Shown here: positions 1-8,221 of the stretch, in pieces
How positions within the stretch are numbered: the stretch's first letter is position 1
Layout: each line of letters starts with the position of its first letter
Assembly (NCBI GenBank): GCA_023014335.1
Contig: JAECYW010000016.1
Coordinates: 62,001 to 126,000 of the forward strand
Direction: 5' to 3'
DNA: 64,000 nt
Source of the DNA: Galerina marginata
Taxonomy: Eukaryota; Basidiomycota; Agaricomycetes; Agaricales; Galerinaceae
Made by a program: the position numbers and the translations under genes
The notes under the pieces: generated by a model
Told to the model about the DNA's origin: nothing
Seen by the model: only the letters and a program-made list of their open reading frames with translations
The model's database searches: none

Positions 1-1990
1 CAGTTAATGCCTACCAGCCATCTAGAAGTCCATAGTTCCACTTCGTTGAAAGGAAGCCCCACGCAATCGAACAAGGAGAGCTAGTTCACGAATTTTGTAT
101 AGTCATTCGAAAAACTGCAAATTAGGCATAAGGCAAAGGAAAGCTTAGGTCCAGGGGCCAGAGAAACCGCGAGTAAAAGATGTACAAGGTCTGCAAAAGA
201 GCAAAGCAGCGCAGTCGTCGTTTGACCTGATCGTTTTCACTGTGAGAGTAACGAATGAAAAAAGACGTCGCTGTAGGGGAACGGTGAACAACCACGAAAG
301 GTACTCAACTTCAGACGCCTAGCCAGTGCCCTACCCGCCACCTATACCCGTCCTCCATCCGTCACGGTAGCGGCCATCTAAAGACGAATCGCCAACGTCA
401 AACCTTCATTCCGACTATCAGCTCCAGCCATCCACGCTACGAGGTTTTCCTCGCCTCTGTCAACATTTGCCGTCTTTTTCACGCTGGCAGCAGCGTAGAC
501 GCAATAGAGGGTACTAGTTCGACCTTGGAACATGGCATCGCCGCATATAAGCGGCAGTATCCTTATCAAGGACCATTTTTCAAGTCTCAATGCCAGCATG
601 AGAGGAAAAGACGCGGATTTCGAATTTTGCGATTGTTGCAGGAGGCTAATAACGCGCAACGCTTCATTTGAAGGGACGAGGGAGCTTGTGTTATGAGAAC
701 TTGAGGGTCGAGGTTAAACGTTAATCGATAATCAGGCTACAAGTATAGCCGTCGACAAGTAGAGTAAAAGTGTACGAAGATCGAGTTGCGTGTCGATGTG
801 TTCAAGTCGAGTTGCACTGCGCGCGCCCAGGGATGTGCTTGAGGCCGAAAGGGATGAGAGGTGATTTGGCCTCTGATCGTAGAGAAGCCAAAATGGAGAA
901 GGGAGAGGCAAGAATTATCGACATCGATGGACGCACCCAAGACGAACCAACAGGGCTGACGATGACGAACCTCAAAGGAACGGATGGCAGAAAAAAGTCA
1001 GGCACTCACGGGCCGGCCGTTCCGACAAGCCCGGGACCCGTCTCCACATCCTCGCATTCATCGTAGAGTCTACGCCCATTCATGCCTATCACTCCGCACG
1101 CTTCCACTAGCCTTGTTTCCCACCACCTACCTCCTCCAAATAACGCTCCATTTTGGTGATGTTCACGGAGGAGGGAGCCATAATATTGATGTGAACGCCT
1201 TCCTCGTGCATCAACTTGAAGGTCCAAGGGTTTGAGGCTGGCCAAAAGACGTCGATAGAGAGTCAAGAGAGCGGTGAGAGTCGAGATTCTACGATAAGGT
1301 GCTTGAGGTCAGGAGGTTGAACACTATGCATACATCTTCATACTCACGGTCACTAGTCACGACGTTGTCCTCGATCGCATGGACATCGCACGGAAAGCAT
1401 TCGTACTCAGTTTTGGAAACGGTGTTAGTTCTCTACTTTAAATTACTTCATTCGTTCACTGATTGATTATAGACCATTACAAAAGTGGTGTAATAATCCT
1501 CCTTCGCAAGTAACATTCTCCATAGGCGCCTGGAGGACGGAAAAATACCCAGGAGTAACAGATCTTATTAACGCTCTCGAACCCCATAGAAATGTGCTCT
1601 GACTTAATACTGACGAACGGCTTGCTTTCTTGGTCGAGATATGATACCTGTACAATGTTCAACGATGAGATGAGATGATGAGCTGACTTTAACGAACCGA
1701 AAGTAAATAGAAAATCTTATCAAACCTATCCAGTACTCGAACCAGTGTGCAGCGTATCGAAAATATATTTACGAAGAAAAATAGACAGAATATATCGTAA
1801 AATACAAGCCGCATATTTGTCGGAATCTCAACTATGACCTACTCAATAATCCATTCATGAAGAAGAGTTAGTGCCTCAGTAACTTCAATGACTTCACCCG
1901 ACGTACTACACTAGCGAACTGGCAGCCATAATGTATAACCGACCCCTAGCAGCAAAACAATTTGCCGCCAGTAGCTATTGTTAATATCAG
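1..1990. other. Gene-poor leading segment with one repeat fragment
   Basis: No convincing gene was found here; the open frames are short and overlap on both strands. Around 940-1290 there is a decayed fragment of the repeat family seen at 17.4-21 kb and 38-43 kb. It shares the phrase GGGCCGGCCGTTCCGAC and a downstream stretch about regularly spaced short pyrimidine runs. From about 1740 onward the sequence belongs to the 3' flank of the first small secreted-peptide gene and is repeated near 3420. Confidence 0.5.
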
Positions 1991-1992
1991 CT

Positions 1993-2181
1993 CTATAAAT
2001 CGTGGCGGACATAGGTTGGAATCTCACGGTGGCAACATGGGCAGTCGCAAACCGGGGCCGCCTCAACGACGGGGTCAAGGTCATCAATGCCGGCGCGCTT
2101 CATCGAGATCGGCGCAGAGGCCGCGGCCGTGGTAATAGCGAAGAAAGAAGCCACGGTGATGATAGTGAGAGTGAAGCGCAT
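1993..2181 (-). CDS. Small secreted prepropeptide with CxCPCC core, copy A
   Basis: A 62-residue protein with no intron. Residues 1-23 form a classic signal peptide: a basic start (MRFT), a hydrophobic core and an AAASA cleavage region. It is followed by a short pro-segment ending in Lys-Arg (residues 28-29), the recognition pair of the Golgi protease Kex2. The predicted mature peptide of about 33 residues is acidic and carries four cysteines packed as C-D-C-P-C-C, then a tail ending RHDL. The paralogue at 3670-3876 keeps the signal peptide, the KR site and the cysteine pattern while flanking residues vary, which supports real coding. Secretion is inferred. The function is unknown; a secreted effector, a signalling peptide or a metal-binding peptide are all possible. 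No family is recognised. Confidence 0.72.
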   Translation of the reverse strand: MRFTLTIITVASFFAITTAAASAPISMKRAGIDDLDPVVEAAPVCDCPCCHREIPTYVRHDL

Positions 2182-2264
2182 TGTTTGTTATAAACTGGGA
2201 AGTTCTGGTGGGGTTGTGAGGTTTACTGGGGAGCTGATGAAAATTAGCCGACGATGCAGGACGC

Positions 2265-2272
2265 TTTTTATA
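2265..2272 (-). promoter_or_regulatory. TATA box of secreted-peptide gene A
   Basis: On the minus strand the sequence reads TATAAAAA about 84 nt upstream of the start codon at 2181. The same box sits at nearly the same distance before copy B, in otherwise diverged sequence, which supports function. The transcription start is not visible. Confidence 0.55.
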
Positions 2273-3669
2273 CCTACAAGCTCAATCATAGTCAGGACAA
2301 GGTATAATTCAAAAGATGAACTGCCCGGTATCGGTGAGAAAAAGGAAGGCTGTGTACACCGTAAACCTCTTGGTACTGACTAGGTATTGCAAATTTTGAG
2401 AGTTATGCAACACCACAACATCTCTGACAATTCTCCTAGTCCACAGTAGTGCGGCCTGGGGATTGACGTTGAGGTAAGACTATCGAATGGAGGGATAGGT
2501 CACTATGGAAAATAACCCTTGGCCAGCGGTCCTTCATTACGGCGACGGTCGTCCAACGTGCTAAGGTTGGCGGTCGTCGCTTTGCAAAATGAACTGCATA
2601 ATGGCCAAGCAGCCGCCAAGCATTCTTTGTTGACGCCTGACTGGTACGTTGACCGCCGAATGTTTCCACAGATATAATCGACCCGGTCATCAGTGCTGAG
2701 CGGAATTACATTCGGATAATCTGTGAACGAAATATTTAGTGGTCTCAAGGGTTCATTGCCTACATGGTCGTATTTACGAATTTCCGTTGGAATTGAATTA
2801 TCACAATTTCTCAACATGCTATTACGTCGAAAATGAAATCCTCACCCTTGAGGTTGCCTTGAGGTCTTCGATAATTCGTCCCCAAGTCGACTGAGTAGTA
2901 CTCGGAGGAGTGAAGAATATCAATAAAAACGAAACCAACCTAGATTCGAGCTTTCTAACGTCCCGAAATGTTCTTCGGTGTGATTTTGATTCCTCCTAGT
3001 ACCAGGTAAATCTGTTGATTGAAAATGCGAGTTTATGACAACAGGAGAAATAGAGAAGGTAGAGAAAGTTTAGATGCGACCTACTAATTATCCAGATTCG
3101 ACAACCATGATTCTCGAAGAATAACTTGCGTCTAACACGCGGAAATTGGAATAGTGAAACTGGCCTTTACATGTTGGTCAGAATAAAATTACTACAGTCG
3201 TTTCCCCAAGTTCTCTTGCTTTCGTCACTCAATGACCTCGCGGCGTTGGTGCATTGAACTTCTTATTTTTGAGGAATTGAGAGAGACAACCGAACTGAAT
3301 TTTAACGTTATGCAGGCGAGGCAGTGCGCAAAAAGGGTGTTCAACGCGCCGCACTACACGTGGAGGAACGGCGTACGGCCATAAGGAGACGGTACGACAT
3401 CTGTCAATGTGGTTATATTCCTGGTTGCAGCTCCATGCGCATTAAAACAGTAGTATATTGTTGAAGAAAATTTGACACAGTATATAAAAGGCGAGTCACT
3501 GGTTTGTCGATATCCAAACCATGACCTATGTAGCCTGGCCTTGAAGAAGACTTCAGCCCTCAATAACTTTGATAACACTAAAAAGTTCACCCAACGTACC
3601 ACCCTAGCCCATTTACCAGACCTTAAAGTGTAACCCTCGTCTAGCAGCAAAACAATTTACCGCCAAAAG

Positions 3670-3876
3670 CTATAGTGTATGAGCGTCTAGAAACTCGTGG
3701 CGTAAATCCATTGAAATCTCACCGCGGCAGCAGGGGCATTCGCAAATTGGGCCTAACTCAACGACGGGATTGGGGTCTTCAATGGAAGTCCGCTTCATCG
3801 AGGTCGGCGCAGAAGCTGCCGCCACGGTAATGGCAAAGAAAGAAGCAACGGTGAGTGTGATGACAGTGAAGCGCAT
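3670..3876 (-). CDS. Small secreted prepropeptide with CxCPCC core, copy B
   Basis: A 68-residue paralogue of the protein at 1993-2181. The signal peptide (MRFTVITLTVASFFAIT then an AAASA-type site) is nearly identical, and Lys-Arg is again at residues 28-29. The core reads C-E-C-P-C-C, and the tail is extended by six residues (FLDAHTL instead of DL). Substitutions concentrate in the mature peptide (for example CHREIP becomes CRGEIS) while the cysteines, proline and KR are unchanged, as expected for a diversifying secreted peptide. It is on the same strand as copy A, about 1.7 kb away. The function is unknown. Confidence 0.72.
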   Translation of the reverse strand: MRFTVITLTVASFFAITVAAASAPTSMKRTSIEDPNPVVELGPICECPCCRGEISMDLRHEFLDAHTL

Positions 3877-3957
3877 TGTCGTTGTGAGCTGGGAAGTTTG
3901 GCTGGACTTTAAGGCTTATGGGTAGCTGATGAAAAATCTATCGACAACGCAGGCCAC

Positions 3958-3965
3958 TTTTTATA
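3958..3965 (-). promoter_or_regulatory. TATA box of secreted-peptide gene B
   Basis: TATAAAAA on the minus strand about 82 nt before the start codon at 3876, equivalent in position to the box of copy A. Confidence 0.55.
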
Positions 3966-4448
3966 CCTAAGCACTTAATGCTAGTCAAAACAAGATGTTG
4001 TTCAAAAACCAACTTCCGGTATCTGTGTGAGAGAGGGGGGGGTATGTACATACCCGTAAAATTCTCGGTACTGACAACCAGGGTACTGGAATTTCTGATA
4101 GGTAAAAACACCAAAACACCCCGACGATTGTCCAAATCAACAGTTTTGCGGCACGGCGCTTGGCACGGAAGTCTGACCGTCGAAAGGAGGGACAGTTCTC
4201 TAATAAACATAGCGCTTGGCCGGCGGTACTTCATTACGGCGCCTCATTGACGTAAACCCTCAACCTGAAGCACAGCTAAGGATGTTATGCTCAACATGAC
4301 TCCGAAACGAAAGGGACCGCGCCCGTAATAACGCACCTAGTGCTGTCTGCCTTGTGCATAATTCGACTCTAATTAGAGTCAATTCATTATACACACTGGG
4401 CTCTAAGTTAGAGTCGGGTAGTATGCATAATTCTATTCTAAGTTTCTA

Positions 4449-4730
4449 ATGAGAGCTAGTCCAGAACAGATTGATTTGATAATGCCCCCGTACCGCGTGC
4501 TCGACGCTATTATTAAAATGTGCCAGGTCCCCCGACAGCATATCCTAATTGGTCCGAGAGAGGCAGCACTATTTTATCTAATCAACGAGACCGTAGCGCA
4601 GAATTTTCGTTCACATCAGATCTCGAGGGCTGATAAAATGGTCCTACTGGTGCTGTCAACAAAAGATGAAGACCTGCGTTCATTGTTAAATCTTCGTGCT
4701 AAGAAGTGGCGCTACGGGAAGATTGCTTAG
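4449..4730 (+). CDS. Unrecognised short ORF inside the 4.35-6.05 kb element
   Basis: A 93-codon frame with an ATG start close to the left end of the inverted-repeat element. The protein is amphipathic, ends in a basic stretch (RAKKWRYGKIA) and has no signal peptide or recognised domain. Its composition is compatible with coding, but no paralogue is present in the window. It could be a remnant of the element's own gene or chance. Confidence 0.25.
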   Translation: MRASPEQIDLIMPPYRVLDAIIKMCQVPRQHILIGPREAALFYLINETVAQNFRSHQISRADKMVLLVLSTKDEDLRSLLNLRAKKWRYGKIA

Positions 4731-4897
4731 AAAACCCCGAATAGTCGCATAAATGGCCTGGACAGGCCTGAAATCTGAAGCCTTGCACGGCTCTCAAGGG
4801 TGTCGATGTCCCTTAGACTTGTTTGAGCTTCGCATGTCTTGCTGTTGGTTCATTGTGTTCGGATAGATTGACGGACAAGGCAATCACCGAACCAATC

Positions 4898-4947
4898 AAG
4901 TGCCGGCGCCAAATTACGCCGGCGCTTGTAATTTGGCGCCGGCACTT
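4898..4947. repeat. Perfect 20-bp inverted repeat (hairpin)
   Basis: Two perfect 20-bp arms, beginning AAGTGCCGGCGCC and separated by 10 nt, form a long stem with a loop that is itself GC-rich. A related but imperfect structure (ACCGGCGCCAA ... GCCGGCGCTT) occurs at 45102-45132 inside another transposon, followed in both places by an AT-rich stretch with a TATAAA-like motif about 120-150 nt further on. Confidence 0.7.
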
Positions 4948-6265
4948 ACTCACGAACATTGTAAATTAATTATTTGCTTATTCGCATGGACACAGTACAG
5001 AAACTTTCCAGTAAATAATTTTCTTTTATATAGTACCTTCTAGATAAAACGTGCATAGGCGTATAAATCCTCCATTCGAGGGTGGAAGTGTCAAATTATT
5101 GCTTTACCTACACTCCGCCCAATATATTGCAGGGCGGATTTTAGCACGATCATCAGCCGACCCCGGGGGATGCTTTTCTACCAATTTCAGTCTGTAGATA
5201 CCATACACTACCATCATATCAGACCGATGAACAAAATACCTCATGCTCTGAAATGTTGGGAAAATTGGATACAGCTATTTCGTTGACGGTTCAGCTATTA
5301 CTCGAGTAGTTTAAATTCAAGTGTTTACTTCATTTGACGCAATGAAGAATGATTTGAAGTTACCTGAAATTGAAACTATGTCATCACCCATTAGCCATAC
5401 ATTACTCCGAGAACTTGATAAGAAAGGGCTCAGAGCCACTTTTTAGCATATCCAAAGAATGATCTCCTTACTGTATGACTAGAAAGCATTGTCTTTCGTT
5501 CTTGTATATATACTTTCTACTATATTCCAACAGGAGCTCGCCTGATCCATACTGCCATTGCAGTCCGAGAAAAGAGGCAATGTAGAGCCTGAGCAGCATA
5601 CAGTCGCCCTGCAGGAAGGTGTGTACTGTGCGCACCGCATCCGACGCCGATCGCGATGGTCACATACAAGTAGCATACTTACAGGCAGTGTGCGGACTGG
5701 GAAACCGAACCCATCATTAGTATCGTTTCGAACAACGATGCGGTGAGCCGATCACCGTTCCTCACGACGTCTTAAGAATTTGATCGCCATGAAGAGCATC
5801 GTGCACTGGTGGCTACAGTCAATCCCCATCAAGGTAAGATCGGGAATTTGTGAACCGCTTAGAAGTTTCCCGAGATCTTGTCTGTCCCCTATATTAGGCG
5901 TTCTTGTAGGGTTATGCATAATTTATAAGGTGACTCTCATCTGCTTAAACTGCACAGCTACTACCTCTCGCACTCTGCATCGTCATGCATAACTCTGGCT
6001 GAGACGCTATTGTGCATAATGGCTTTATTCTTATTAGAGTTGACTTATGCACAATTATAGGCTCATCGCCTGAATAACGCATTTTATCACAGCGGTCGTC
6101 CTGCGTAACACCTAAAAACTTTCACGAGTATATGCCGAGACGGTTGGTCATACATCGCAGCTGAACCCAAATGCTAAGCTTGGCGGCTTCTCCTTCGCAG
6201 AATGAACTGCATACCGGCCAAGCATTTCAGGGTTTTGACGTCCTAACTGGTACATTGACTTTTAA

Positions 6266-6616
6266 ATAGCGATCCGGGGGTCGTCTGCACCGAAGCGTGT
6301 ACTTGCAGATTTCAGGCAAACCGCTGTATGTTCAATTTGTCTGATTTAATTCGTTGCATCTGGTATATGTATTTCTGCGCCACACCTTGAACCTTCGAAG
6401 GAAGCACGCCTCTAGTCCTTACTACCCGTGCTCAGTCGCCGGAGAGGATGACGAGATCCAAATATAAGGAAAATCTTCACAGAAAGAATATCGGCACATC
6501 TAATTCGTAAAGCCATGAATTCATTTAACTTCGTCTCTCTTTTGGCAGCGGTGTTATTAATTTTACTCCCTGAGCCTTCTCTTCTCGACCTACCTCTATT
6601 TAACTACTTATTTTGC
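6266..6616. other. Short non-coding stretch
   Basis: No open frame, repeat or RNA gene could be supported here. It separates the end of the secreted-peptide duplication from the telomere-like tract. Confidence 0.5.
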
Positions 6617-6750
6617 TGGTTAGGTTAGGAGGTTAGAGTTCCTGGTTAGGGATAGGAATATTTTTCCCCCGCGCGGTAGCGCGTTCTCGGTTCAGTTAGG
6701 AGGTTAGGAGGTTAGGGTAGGTTAAATTAGGTGGTTAGGGTAGGTTAGGT
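6617..6750 (+). repeat. Degenerate telomere-like TTAGG(G) tract
   Basis: Within about 135 bp the pentamer TTAGG occurs about nine times, often as GGTTAGGG or AGGTTAGG. A GC hairpin motif (CGCGCGGTAGCGCG) interrupts the tract at about 6670-6685 and bounds it at about 6760-6775. TTAGGG is the telomere repeat of most filamentous fungi, so this resembles an interstitial, mutated telomeric tract. It could also be a simple-sequence expansion. Confidence 0.5.
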
Positions 6751-6785
6751 CCTCGAGAACGCGCGGTAGCGCGCTCTCGAGCCCA

Positions 6786-6812
6786 CTTAGGGCAATGGCA
6801 CATTGCCCTAAG
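6786..6812. repeat. Perfect 12-bp hairpin
   Basis: CTTAGGGCAATG, then GCA, then CATTGCCCTAAG forms a perfect inverted repeat with a 3-nt loop, directly after the GC hairpin at 6755-6780. No poly-T tract or tRNA-like features accompany it. Confidence 0.6.
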
Positions 6813-6889
6813 TCGTGAGATCGCCTTATATGGACGCTCGGTGATCGCCAGCACATCACATGTGTGAGACGGGGGGAGACGTAGGACAG

Positions 6890-7700
6890 TTTGTCCTTTG
6901 CTCAACATCGCTGAAGCCCGTTCCTTCCTTTTCAACATCTCTGACAACGACAAACGCAACAAGCACGTCCGCTCCTTCTTTGACGCTTGAAAGCTTTTGG
7001 AAAGCTTTGCTCCATCTTGATTTTGTACGAAACCAACCCCGGAATTACCCAAGAATTACCCATCGCTTAACCTGAAGAACTCTCGCTATGGTCCTTATCG
7101 CTTGCATACCCACTGCGAGATACTTAGGTACACCGAATCTTCTTCCTGCTTGCTATCTTGAAAATCTAGTAAAATTTGTTGTGCGGCCCATTCCAAGTAC
7201 ACAGAGGACCTCCACGCTCCATCCCTCACGCCGTTCACGGGTCCATCTGCTCCAAATTCGAATCGGCTTATCGGATTTCTGAACGCAGTCACCTTGTATA
7301 GCCAACGGCTCGAATGACTCTGCCTATTAATATTTTCATGCTCGCTGCTTGACGACAACACCGCGCGTTGACCTTGACATGCGCCTGGATTGTAGAACGT
7401 CCTTAGCCTGGATCAATCTCATTGTTTTCTGGCTTCTGACATCCACATCACCCCGGTATCTGAGTCGCTCTCCGGCATCGTCGAAGGTAACTTCTTTGAG
7501 CTTACTTATCAATCCCATCTCAAATCCATGCTTATATTGTCGCTTCATAGATACACATTTTGAGCTAACAAATGAACTCCCCAAACCAGCTTTCCGAACA
7601 AATTTTCATCGGCGTCTTGCTGCCCAGGGCTATTGACGTTTATTTTCTTAAGGAGAAAACGATAGATGCTCGATAGACGTTTGTTTTCCAGTTTAGTCTC
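6890..7700. repeat. Dispersed repeat, copy 1 of 4 (about 0.75 kb)
   Basis: The same sequence, in the same orientation, is found at 50171-51100 (close match), 22800-23640 and 55380-56240 (more diverged). Landmarks are CTCTCGCTATGGTCCTTATC near 7080, the ATGCTCGCTGCTTGACGACA region near 7340, and the block near 7540-7600 with ACAAATGAACTCCCCAAA. No copy keeps a common long reading frame, so this is annotated as a non-coding repeat. Confidence 0.65.
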
Positions 7701-7789
7701 CTTGTACGTACACCCGTAGGCTGCTGGTGCTCAAGAGAAAATGTTTAAATTGAGTAATCGTAGGCGAAAATATTTGCCACCCAAGCACC

Positions 7790-8180
7790 CCCATCGGCGG
7801 ACCCAGCGGCAAGCCCAGTCTAGGAGTCATCTCATCTCGTCTCCTCTTCATTCTCTCTCACGAGCGTTATAGATCGCCCGAGTTCGAAACTCGACCTCAG
7901 GGAATGGCCCAGCCACATAAAGGTGGCTAGAACCTCATCGACGGATGGTTCCTAAACTGCCATGGGAAGAAATTGCAATCGCTATATCAAAGTTGGATAG
8001 TCCGTGGAAACGTCTTATAATCTGGCGCGTGAAAATATACGACCAGGTTAGGGAATGAGCTGTTGGACAAAATCCTGAGCGAGGGTTAGGTGAACTCAAA
8101 CGCTCTTCACTTATATCATCGTGGTCTGTCTGGGTACAAACAGCAACCGACGACAAATAAACACGCACGAAGATTAAGCT
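7790..8180. repeat. Fragment of the large dispersed repeat family
   Basis: The segment matches 17480-18080: first a phrase about 'GGACCCAGCGGCAAGCCCAG', then the GAAACTCGACCTC stretch, then GGATAGTCCGTGGAAACG followed by GACCAGGTTAGGG. It lies just downstream (3') of the C2-NACHT-ankyrin gene. Confidence 0.55.
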
Positions 8181-8221
8181 TTACTCTGCGGGCTCTCAAC
8201 GCGAACGCAACGCTTGCGTTT

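Larger units (their letters stand above)
1740..2700. repeat. Tandem duplication unit A (secreted-peptide gene with flanks)
   Basis: This unit contains the small secreted-peptide gene, about 250 bp of 3' flank and about 500 bp of promoter side. It is matched in the same order by 3420-4242 plus 6094-6265. Shared landmarks are the 3' flank around 1915-1990, the TATA region, a block near 2510-2550 ending TTCATTACGGCG, and a block at 2570-2660 containing ATGAACTGCAT. Identity is partial, so the duplication is not recent. Confidence 0.7.
4352..6054. mobile_element. DNA transposon-like element with 24-bp inverted ends
   Basis: The left end reads TTGTGCATAATTCGACTCTA. The right end, on the opposite strand, reads TTGTGCATAAGTCAACTCTA; the 24-bp ends differ at about three positions. 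Further copies of the TGCATAA motif and of the GACTCTAA/TTAGAGTC palindrome lie just inside both ends (4371-4440 and 5915-6020), a subterminal-repeat arrangement common in DNA transposons. No target-site duplication could be seen. No transposase was recognised, so the element is probably non-autonomous. It lies in the promoter side of secreted-peptide unit B. Confidence 0.6.
3420..6265. repeat. Tandem duplication unit B, interrupted by an insertion
   Basis: The second unit of the secreted-peptide duplication. It runs collinear with unit A to about 4242 (TTCATTACGGCG) and resumes at about 6094, where the sequence matches unit A immediately after that same landmark. About 1.85 kb (4243-6093) is therefore extra DNA in unit B, most of it the inverted-repeat element at 4352-6054. 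The last shared landmark is around 6195-6265. Confidence 0.6.

Noticed and set aside
6668..6780. GGTAGCGCG sequences resembling a tRNA D-arm or A box
   Set aside because: They form simple palindromic hairpins and no B box or acceptor stem lies at the right distance.
7875..7905. GAGTTCGAAACTCGACC resembling a tRNA T-arm
   Set aside because: The same phrase occurs in another copy of the dispersed repeat (near 17840), with no cloverleaf in either place.
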